Assembly: GCA_964574865.1 (NCBI GenBank)
Contig: CAZNOT010000024.1
Location: 1 to 8,961, forward strand
DNA from: DATDYW01 sp964574865
GTDB lineage: Bacteria > Patescibacteriota > Minisyncoccia > Phycocordibacterales > JAACPR01
Direction of reading: 5' to 3'
Length of the DNA stretch: 8,961 bases
Below the pieces are notes generated by a model. It did not search any database. It was not told the origin of the DNA and saw nothing but the letters and a program-made list of their open reading frames with translations. A program made the translations under genes and the position numbers. Of this stretch, positions 1 to 8,961 are shown piece by piece (the stretch's first letter is position 1; each line of letters starts with the position of its first letter).

Positions 1-678
1 CCCAAAGCCAAGAGCCCGAAGCTGCGCGCCGAGGTCGTGACCCTCTTCCCGGAGGCGCTGGATTCGTACCTGAAGGCGAGCATCCTTGGCCGGGCGATTG
101 AGGACGGCTACGTGAAGGTCTCGACGAAGAACCCCCGCGATTTCACCGACGACCCGGGCCGGCGCGTGGATCGGAAGCCGTACGGCGGCGGCCCAGGCAT
201 GGTGCTCGAAGCGCTGCCGGTCGCCCGCGCCATTGCCGCGGCAAAAAAAGGAAAGCCGAAGGCGCGCGTGATTTGGTTCTCGCCGTCCGGCGCGCCGTTC
301 ACGAACGATCTCGCCCGCGAGTACGCGGCGGCGAAAGACATTGTGCTCGTCTGCGGCCGCTACGAGGGCATCGACGCCCGCGTGAAGGAAATGTTCGCGG
401 TCGAGGAGGTATCTGTTGGTCCGTACGTCCTCTCCGGCGGCGAGCTGCCGGCGCTCACCGTCATCGATGCGGCCATTCGCCACGTGCCGGGAGTGCTCGG
501 CGACGACCTCTCGGTGGAGGAGTCGCGCGTTGCCTCCGCCGACGCCTACACCCGCCCCGCCGAGATCAAATGGAAGGGGAAACGCTACGCTGTCCCCGAA
601 ATCCTCCTCTCCGGCCACCACGCCAAGATCGACGTCTACCGCGGCGAGAAGCCGGGCGGCGCCCGCGCAAAAAACTAG
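1..678 (+). CDS. trmD: tRNA (guanine-N1-)-methyltransferase TrmD, 5' end outside the window
   Basis: TrmD transfers a methyl group from S-adenosylmethionine to N1 of guanine 37 in tRNAs that carry G at position 36, which prevents +1 frameshifting; it acts in the cytoplasm as a homodimer. Seen in the sequence: the TLFPE start of the SPOUT fold, ILGRAIEDG, RDFTDD, PYGGGPGM (178-201), CGRYEGIDARV, SVGPYVLSGGELP and PGVLGD (trefoil-knot SAM site), and SGHHAKIDVYR near the end. The frame is open to the first base of the window and reads LRAEVVTLFP, which matches the usual beta strand before TLFP. The GTG at 37 is therefore probably an internal valine, and the true start lies upstream. About 225 residues are visible against 255 in E. 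coli; the C-terminal region is short. Odd points: the conserved Asp thought to act as general base is aligned with Glu (codon 520-522), and the usual VDD before PYGGG reads VDR. Identity is very sure; the start is not. Confidence 0.95.
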   Translation, partial: PKAKSPKLRAEVVTLFPEALDSYLKASILGRAIEDGYVKVSTKNPRDFTDDPGRRVDRKPYGGGPGMVLEALPVARAIAAAKKGKPKARVIWFSPSGAPFTNDLAREYAAAKDIVLVCGRYEGIDARVKEMFAVEEVSVGPYVLSGGELPALTVIDAAIRHVPGVLGDDLSVEESRVASADAYTRPAEIKWKGKRYAVPEILLSGHHAKIDVYRGEKPGGARAKN

Positions 679-721
679 GCCACGGTTACCTCTGAAAGGT
701 CAAAATCGGCTGCCACGCAAG

Positions 722-736
722 CCCCAAATCCTGGGG
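722..736 (+). terminator. Small stem-loop after trmD, weak terminator candidate
   Basis: CCCCA (722-726) pairs with TGGGG (732-736) around a 5-nt loop, 44 bases after the trmD stop and just before the rpoB promoter. The following bases (ATAAAGTTCTT) are not a proper T-run, so intrinsic termination would be weak. It may instead be a chance inverted repeat or part of the promoter region. Confidence 0.25.
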
Positions 737-745
737 ATAAAGTTC

Positions 746-773
746 TTGACCTCGGCTTGACTGGACATTTATT
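746..773 (+). promoter_or_regulatory. Possible overlapping second promoter
   Basis: A second -35-like box TTGACC (746-751) lies 11 bases, about one helical turn, upstream of the main -35. With a 16-base spacer it faces TTTATT (768-773; 4 of 6 to TATAAT). This would give a start about 12 bases upstream of the main one. It may instead be a chance repeat or a contact site for polymerase. Confidence 0.28.
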
Positions 774-785
774 GCCGGATAGTAT
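757..785 (+). promoter_or_regulatory. Sigma70-type promoter for rpoB-rpoC
   Basis: A -35 box TTGACT (757-762; 5 of 6 to TTGACA) is followed after exactly 17 bases by a -10 box TAGTAT (780-785; 4 of 6 to TATAAT). It lies in the only AT-richer part of the trmD-rpoB gap. Transcription would start near 792, leaving a leader of about 300 nt before the rpoB ATG. This is the best promoter I can find in the window; it is read from sequence only. Confidence 0.6.
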
Positions 786-914
786 CCCGTCTGCTCAACG
801 AGTGAGTTCTGGGGGGAGAGCGCCACGCCCGAAAAAGCTAGAAACGACCGCTCTAAACGACAACGACCGGATGCCACACCAGGCGCCCGACCGCAGCTAG
901 CGAATCAAAGTCAA

Positions 915-945
915 GGCCGCGTCCCGAAAAATTGGGGACGCGGCC
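915..945 (+). promoter_or_regulatory. Strong stem-loop in the rpoB leader
   Basis: GGCCGCGTCCC (915-925) pairs perfectly over 11 bp with GGGACGCGGCC (935-945) around a 9-nt A-rich loop (926-934). It is the most stable hairpin seen in any gap here. The U-rich bases begin only about 9 nt after the stem, at 954, and are broken, so it is not a textbook intrinsic terminator. A pause or attenuator site, an mRNA-stability element or a protein-binding site are all possible. Confidence 0.55.
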
Positions 946-1055
946 CGGAGCCGTTTTCGGTTTTGCGCCCTCCGGGGCTGACCTTACAGCCACGAGACCG
1001 GGCCCGCTACACGTCCTCAATTTTACGAAAACGCCGAAAGGCAACCCGTCGCTCC

Positions 1056-1074
1056 GGGGGGAGAGGCGAGGGAA
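1056..1074 (+). promoter_or_regulatory. Purine-rich possible ribosome-binding region of rpoB
   Basis: A G/A-rich run ends with GAGGGAA at 1068-1074, which leaves 16 bases to the ATG at 1091. That is longer than the usual Shine-Dalgarno spacing. The upstream half can fold as CTCC-GGGG-GGAG (1052-1063), so part of it may be masked. No better site is closer to the ATG. Confidence 0.35.
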
Positions 1075-1090
1075 CAGACACACCACTTAT

Positions 1091-4000
1091 ATGAAAGAAG
1101 AGGCGTCCGTTAAGTCCGCGAGCATCACCACCGTCGGCGCGCTCCCGGCCAAGCACTTCAGCCGATACCGCGAGCCGGCCATCGAGCTGCCGGAGCTCAT
1201 CGAGGGTCAGATTGCATCCTACGAGTGGCTGGTGAAGGAGGGTATCAGGGAGGTTTTCCAGGAGTTCGCGACCATCAAAGACTTTTCCGAGAAGAAGTTC
1301 ATCTTGGAGTTTGTCGACTTCAAGCTCGAAGCCCCGAAGACCGACGCCCTCCGCGCGGTTCAGACTTGCGGCAACTACGACGCCCCCATGAAGGCGACCG
1401 TGCGCCTCACCAACCGCGTCATCAACTCCGTGAAGGAGCAGGAGCTCTTCCTGTCTGACTTTCCGGTCATGACCGAGCAGGGCACCTTCATCGTCAACGG
1501 TATCGAGCGCGTTATCGTCCCCCAGCTCGCGCGCTCCTACGGCGTCCTTTTCACCGAGAACTTCGTCCGCGGCAAGGGCTACTACGGCGCCAAGGTTATC
1601 CCGGCCCGCGGCGCGTGGATCGAGTTCGAGACCGACGGCGAGGATGTCGTCATGATGCGCATCGACAAGAGCCGCAAGTTTCCCGTCACGACCTGGCTCC
1701 GCGTCCTCGGCGCCCCCACCGATGACGACATTCGCGCCCTCTTCAAGAAGGCTGACGAGCGCGTGCGCGAGGCCATCGAGAAGACTCTCAAGAAGGACCA
1801 GGTGAAGACCGCCGAGGAGGCCTACGTCGACATTTACCGCCGCCTCCGCGACGGCGATCTCGCCACCTTCGAGAACGCCAAAGCTTTCGTGGACTCGATC
1901 ATGAGCGACGAGCGCTTCGACCTCTCGCGCGTCGGTCGCTACAAGTTCAACAGCCGCTTCGGTTTGGCCGTGGAGGGCAAGGCGCTCGACCAGAAGCTCC
2001 TCTCGAAGGATGATTTCGCGATCATCGTCGGCCACGCGGTTTCCCTCAACCACACCCCGGGCGCCACGCCGGACGACGTAGACCACCTCGGCTCCCGCCG
2101 CGTGCGCTTCATCGGCGAGCTCCTCCAGCAGAAAATTCGCACCGGCATGGTTCAGATCAAGCGCAACGTGCAGAACCGCATGTCGACCATCGACTCGGAC
2201 GCCTCGATGCCGGTCGCGTTCATCTCGGCTCGTCCGCTCCAGGCGCGCATCAAGGAGTTCTTCACCACGAACCAGCTCTCGCAGTTCCTCCAGCAGGACA
2301 ACGTCCTGACCGAGCTCGAGCACCTGCGCACCATCTCGGCCCTCGGCCCGGGCGGCCTCTCCCGCGAGCGCGCCGGCCTCGAGGTCCGCGACGTGCACCC
2401 GTCGCACTACGGCCGCGTCTGCCCGATCCAGACCCCGGAAGGCCCGAACATCGGCCTCATCCTGCGCTTCTCGCAGTACGCGAAGACCAACGAGTTCGGC
2501 ATGATCGAGACGCCGTACTGCAAGGTCAAGAACGGCAAGGTCACGAAGGAGATCGTCTACCTGAACGCGCACGAGGAGGAGAAGTGGAAGATCGCTCACG
2601 CTGCGGCGGCGCTCGGCAAGGACGGCACGCTCACCGAAGAGCTCGTCGACGTCCGCTACCAGGGTGGCCCGGCCCGCATCCCGCCGTCCGAGGTGCACTA
2701 CGCGGACGTCGCCCCGACGCAGGCGTTCTCCATCGCGACCGCGATGATTCCGTTCCTCAATCACGACGAGGCGAACCGCGCGCTCATGGCATCGAACATG
2801 CAGAAGCAGGCCGTGCCCACCATCCGCCCCGACGCGCCGGTCGTCGGCACGGGCGCCGAGAAGCACGCGATGAAGAACTCCAAGCGCCTCGCTATCGCCG
2901 ACTTCGACGGCACCGTCGCCGAGGTCGACGCGCGCCAGATCGTCCTCAAGGGCGCGAAGGAGACCAAAACCTACAGGCTCGCGAACTTCGTCCGCACCAA
3001 CTCGTTCACCTGCTACCACCAGCGTCCGATCGTGAACGTCGGCGACAAGGTCAAGAAGGGCGACGTCCTCGCGGACACCTCGTCTTCCGACCACGGCCAG
3101 ATCGCGCTCGGCCAGAACTGCCTCGTCGCGTTCCTCTCGTGGTCCGGCTCCAACTACGAGGACGCCATCATCCTCTCCCAGAAGCTCTCGAAGGAGCAGA
3201 CCTTCACCTCGATTCACATGGAGGAGGTTGTCGTGAACGTGCGCGACACCAAGCTCGGGCCCGAGGTCACGACCCCGGACATCCCGAACGTCTCCGAGGC
3301 GAAGCTCCGCAACCTCGACGAGGAGGGCATCGTGCGCATCGGCGCCGAGGTTCGCCCCGGCGATATCCTCGTCGGCAAGATCACCCCGAAGGGTGAGACG
3401 CAGCTCACGCCGGAAGAGCGCCTGCTCCGTTCGATCTTCGGCGACAAGGCGCGCGACGTGAAGGATACGTCGAAGCGCGTCGACGGCGGAAAGCGCGGCC
3501 GCGTCATCGGCATCAAAATCTTCTCCCGCGAGAAGGGTGACCGCCTCGAGTCTGGCATCATCAAGCGCGTCCACGTCGAAATTGCCGAGCTCCGCGGCTG
3601 CCAGGCGGGCGACAAGCTCGCCGGCCGCCACGGTAACAAGGGCGTCATTTCGAAGATTCTCCCCGAGGAGGATATGCCGTTCATGAAGGACGGCACTCCG
3701 GTCGACGTGATTCTCACCCCGCTGGGCGTCCCTTCCCGCATGAACCTCGGCCAGATTCTCGAGATGCACCTCGGCCTCGCGGCCATGTCCCTCGGCTACC
3801 AGGCCATCGCGCCCGCCTTCACCGCGCCGTCCGATGAGGACGTGAAGGCTGAGCTCGTGAAGGCCGGTTTCCCGTCCTCCGGCAAGATTCCGCTCTTCGA
3901 CGGCCGCACCGGCGAGAAGTTCGCGCAGGACATCGCGGTCGGCTACATGTACCTCCTGAAGCTCCACCACATGGTCGAGGACAAGATCCACATGCGCGCC

Positions 4001-4309
4001 ATTGGACCCTACTCGCTCATCACGCAGCAGCCGCTCGGCGGTAAGGCCCAGAACGGTGGCCAGCGTTTCGGAGAAATGGAGGTGTGGGCGCTCCTCGGCT
4101 ACGGCGCGGCGTACACGCTCCGCGAGATGCTCACCTACAAGTCCGACGACATCCAGGGCCGCTCTGCCGCCTTCGACGCGATCGTGAAGGGCGAGCCGAT
4201 CCGCCAGTCCAACGTCCCGGCCGCGTTCAACGTTCTGCTCGCCACTATCCGCGGCCTCGGCATCCAGATCGACCTGAAGGAGCCGGAGGGTCTTGAAGAG
4301 CGCAACTAA
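1091..4309 (+). CDS. rpoB: DNA-directed RNA polymerase subunit beta
   Basis: The beta subunit forms one pincer of the RNA polymerase core and part of the active centre. The chosen ATG gives 1072 residues; homology starts soon after it (KHFSRYREPAIELPELIEGQIASYEWL). The frame stays open upstream to 932, but that part is non-conserved leader. Domains in order: N-terminal protrusion with ERVIVPQL (about 139-146), rifampicin region (about 395-418) followed by LGPGGLSRERAG and RDVHPSHYGRVCPIQTPEGPNIGL, active-centre loop SNYEDAI (E690, D691), LVGKITPKGET, GDKLAGRHGNKG with Lys842 and Lys850 matching E. coli K1065 and K1073, and the C-terminal clamp GGKAQNGGQRFGEMEVWAL. It is shorter than the E. 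coli protein (1342) because the large lineage insertions are absent. Odd points: several rifampicin-contact residues differ, HRSPG is ARSYG, and GGKAQF is GGKAQN. It is co-transcribed with rpoC, 11 bases downstream. Confidence 0.98.
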   Translation: MKEEASVKSASITTVGALPAKHFSRYREPAIELPELIEGQIASYEWLVKEGIREVFQEFATIKDFSEKKFILEFVDFKLEAPKTDALRAVQTCGNYDAPMKATVRLTNRVINSVKEQELFLSDFPVMTEQGTFIVNGIERVIVPQLARSYGVLFTENFVRGKGYYGAKVIPARGAWIEFETDGEDVVMMRIDKSRKFPVTTWLRVLGAPTDDDIRALFKKADERVREAIEKTLKKDQVKTAEEAYVDIYRRLRDGDLATFENAKAFVDSIMSDERFDLSRVGRYKFNSRFGLAVEGKALDQKLLSKDDFAIIVGHAVSLNHTPGATPDDVDHLGSRRVRFIGELLQQKIRTGMVQIKRNVQNRMSTIDSDASMPVAFISARPLQARIKEFFTTNQLSQFLQQDNVLTELEHLRTISALGPGGLSRERAGLEVRDVHPSHYGRVCPIQTPEGPNIGLILRFSQYAKTNEFGMIETPYCKVKNGKVTKEIVYLNAHEEEKWKIAHAAAALGKDGTLTEELVDVRYQGGPARIPPSEVHYADVAPTQAFSIATAMIPFLNHDEANRALMASNMQKQAVPTIRPDAPVVGTGAEKHAMKNSKRLAIADFDGTVAEVDARQIVLKGAKETKTYRLANFVRTNSFTCYHQRPIVNVGDKVKKGDVLADTSSSDHGQIALGQNCLVAFLSWSGSNYEDAIILSQKLSKEQTFTSIHMEEVVVNVRDTKLGPEVTTPDIPNVSEAKLRNLDEEGIVRIGAEVRPGDILVGKITPKGETQLTPEERLLRSIFGDKARDVKDTSKRVDGGKRGRVIGIKIFSREKGDRLESGIIKRVHVEIAELRGCQAGDKLAGRHGNKGVISKILPEEDMPFMKDGTPVDVILTPLGVPSRMNLGQILEMHLGLAAMSLGYQAIAPAFTAPSDEDVKAELVKAGFPSSGKIPLFDGRTGEKFAQDIAVGYMYLLKLHHMVEDKIHMRAIGPYSLITQQPLGGKAQNGGQRFGEMEVWALLGYGAAYTLREMLTYKSDDIQGRSAAFDAIVKGEPIRQSNVPAAFNVLLATIRGLGIQIDLKEPEGLEERN

Positions 4310-4320
4310 CCCGAGCCATC

Positions 4321-8082
<3,762 letters not shown>

Positions 8083-8093
8083 CCGCCGAGGCC

Positions 8094-8108
8094 CGGTCTC
8101 CGAGACCG
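8094..8108 (+). repeat. Stem-loop in the rpoC-dnaG gap
   Basis: CGGTCT (8094-8099) pairs with AGACCG (8103-8108) around a 3-nt loop. It lies six bases after the hairpin over the rpoC stop. No T-run follows; any role in partial termination or RNA processing between rpoC and dnaG is inference. Confidence 0.35.
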
Positions 8109-8127
8109 CGTCCTGACCGCGTCCCGA
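8104..8127 (+). repeat. Two tandem copies of an 11-base unit
   Basis: GACCGCGTCCTGA (8104-8116) and GACCGCGTCCCGA (8115-8127) follow each other with an 11-base period and differ at one base. The core CCGCGTCCCGA also occurs at 917-927, in the 5' arm of the strong rpoB leader hairpin. The period of one helical turn is what a repeated protein-binding site would show, but chance in GC-rich DNA is possible. Confidence 0.45.
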
Positions 8128-8185
8128 TCGTCAGTTCACGTCGGCTTAGCTTCACTTCGGTCCGTCGCCAAAACGAACCAACCAG

Positions 8186-8961
8186 TTGAGCAACCCACTC
8201 GCCGAGCGCGTCAAAGAGCGGATCCAGATCGTCGACATCGTCGGCGAGCGGGTCCGCTTGGCGCGCGCCGGAAACTCGTGGAAGGGCCTGTGCCCGTTCC
8301 ACAAGGAGAAGTCGCCGTCGTTCAACGTCTCACCCGACCGCGGCACGTACTACTGCTTCGGCTGCGGGGCGAAGGGGGACGCGATCTCGTTCCTGCAGGA
8401 GTTCGAGGGCCTCTCGTTCGTCGAGGCGCTCACGAAGCTCGCCGAACGCGCGGGCGTCCAGTTCGACCCCTCCGAGATCGGGATGCGCGCGCCGTCTGTG
8501 CCGAAGGATCGCCGCGAGCGGCTCCTCGCGTGCCTCGAGGCGGCGTGCTCGGCGTACCAGCGGGCGCTCCTCGGCTCGCCCGAGGCGGTCGAGTACGTGA
8601 AGAAGCGCGGCCTCACCGACGAGACGATCGCGAAGTTCCGAGTCGGCCTCGCGCCGGACGAGTGGCGCTACGGCGAGGACGCGTGCAAGGCCGCCGGCTT
8701 CACCGAGGAGGAGATCGAGGCCGCCGGCATCACCAAGAAGCCGGACCAGGGCGACCGCCGCTACGACCGCCTGCGCGGGCGCATCACGTTCCCGATCATG
8801 GACGGGGAGGGGAAGGTGATCGGCTTCTCGGGCCGCATCCTGCCCGGCCACGAGACCGCCGAGACGCCGAAGTACATGAACAGCCCCGAGACCGAGGTGT
8901 TCAAGAAGTCGAAGGCGCTCTTCGGGATGCCGTGGGCGCGCGCCGCGATGCGCCGCCTCGG
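8186..8961 (+). CDS. dnaG: DNA primase DnaG, 3' end outside the window
   Basis: DnaG synthesises short RNA primers for DNA replication at the fork, working with the replicative helicase. The visible 258 codons contain the N-terminal zinc-binding domain, with Cys36-x2-His39 (CPFHKEKSPSF) and Cys57-x2-Cys60 (YYCFGCGAKGD), then VEYVKKRGLTDETIAKFRVG, and the start of the RNA polymerase catalytic core (RLRGRITFPI from residue 195, GKVIGFSGR, PKYMNSPET, FKKSKALFG). The Toprim metal-binding part and the helicase-binding domain lie beyond the window. Start choice: the frame has a stop at 8147-8149, and the only usual start codon before the conserved region is TTG at 8186, giving MSNPLAERVKERIQIVDIV, which fits the family N-terminus. 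No Shine-Dalgarno is seen (AACCAACCAG precedes it). The gap to rpoC is 103 bases without a clear promoter, so it may be read through from the rpoBC transcript. Confidence 0.95.
   Translation, partial: MSNPLAERVKERIQIVDIVGERVRLARAGNSWKGLCPFHKEKSPSFNVSPDRGTYYCFGCGAKGDAISFLQEFEGLSFVEALTKLAERAGVQFDPSEIGMRAPSVPKDRRERLLACLEAACSAYQRALLGSPEAVEYVKKRGLTDETIAKFRVGLAPDEWRYGEDACKAAGFTEEEIEAAGITKKPDQGDRRYDRLRGRITFPIMDGEGKVIGFSGRILPGHETAETPKYMNSPETEVFKKSKALFGMPWARAAMRRL

Larger units (their letters stand above)
792..1090 (+). promoter_or_regulatory. Long structured 5' leader of rpoB mRNA (predicted)
   Basis: This stretch of about 300 bases between the predicted transcription start and the rpoB ATG has no convincing gene. 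It holds several stem-loops: an 11-bp stem at 915-945, CGGAG/CTCCG at 946-950 and 970-974 (its loop contains the mini-hairpin CCG-TTTT-CGG), GGCTG/CAGCC at 976-980 and 987-991, and a GAAA tetraloop hairpin GCC-GAAA-GGC at 1033-1042. T-runs lie at 954-957 and 961-964. Short repeats are AACGAC at 843, 856 and 862, and GGGGGGAGAG at 811 and 1056. Such a leader could carry attenuation or autoregulation of RNA polymerase synthesis. I do not recognise it as a named RNA family. No tRNA, SRP RNA or RNase P signature was seen. Confidence 0.45.

Noticed and set aside
37..39. GTG at 37 as the trmD start.
   Set aside because: The frame is open upstream and reads LRAEVV before TLFP, matching the first beta strand of TrmD. 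The GTG is most likely an internal Val codon.
243..249. A7 tract in trmD as a programmed frameshift site.
   Set aside because: The zero frame continues with all TrmD motifs, and the alternative frames give no known domain. No stimulatory structure was recognised.
722..736. Strong Rho-independent terminator of trmD.
   Set aside because: The stem is only 5 bp and no T-run follows, so it is kept only as a weak candidate.
932..1090. In-frame N-terminal extension of rpoB from TTG at 932.
   Set aside because: The start falls in the loop of the leader hairpin, the extra 53 residues have no similarity to RpoB N-termini, and the ATG at 1091 fits the family length and start of homology.
679..1090. 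tRNA, SRP RNA or RNase P RNA in the trmD-rpoB gap.
   Set aside because: No T-arm GGTTCRA motif, no SRP GGAAGGAAGCAG-type loop and no RNase P core motif were found.
1007..3991. Long minus-strand open frame (994 codons) across rpoB.
   Set aside because: The reason is the same: it is a shadow of the biased rpoB codons, with no recognisable motif and no promoter or ribosome site of its own.
8125..8163. Separate promoter for dnaG.
   Set aside because: TTCACG at 8135 has no -10-like hexamer at 16-18 bases, and TAGCTT at 8147 has no -35-like partner. No convincing pair was seen.

Overview
The window is a GC-rich bacterial chromosomal segment with all genes on the + strand, in the order trmD (5' end outside the window), rpoB, rpoC, dnaG (3' end outside the window). 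It carries core information-processing genes. I see no mobile element, CRISPR array, tRNA or rRNA.

Organism: the proteins are bacterial and compact. RpoB has about 1072 residues and RpoC 1253, against 1342 and 1407 in E. coli, so both lack the large lineage-specific insertions. TrmD ends soon after its SGHHAKI motif. The order trmD-rpoB, with no rplJ/rplL directly upstream, and motif variants such as SVGPYVLSGGELP in TrmD and the PSRI...VYFAGY stretch in RpoC resemble what I recall of Patescibacteria/CPR (Parcubacteria-like) genomes. This is an inference from motif memory, and the lineage is not proven.

Layout: 1-678 is trmD (tRNA m1G37 methyltransferase). 679-1090 is a 412-base non-coding gap. 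It holds a good sigma70-type promoter (TTGACT, 17 bases, TAGTAT at 757-785), a possible overlapping second promoter, and a predicted leader of about 300 nt with several stem-loops, the strongest an 11-bp perfect stem at 915-945. 1091-4309 is rpoB and 4321-8082 is rpoC, 11 bases apart and surely co-transcribed. 8083-8185 is a short gap with two hairpins without a U-tract and an 11-base tandem repeat. 8186-8961 is the 5' part of dnaG (primase), apparently with a TTG start.

How they work together: rpoB and rpoC encode the two large subunits that form the RNA polymerase active centre. dnaG, which makes replication primers, may be read from the same transcript, because no clear promoter or strong terminator separates it from rpoC. 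trmD is a separate translation-fidelity gene whose transcript probably ends before, or reads through, the rpoB promoter region.

No undescribed multi-gene system is visible. The points worth a second look are the structured rpoB leader, the altered rifampicin pocket in RpoB, the altered catalytic position in TrmD, and a short motif shared by the rpoB leader and the rpoC-dnaG gap.
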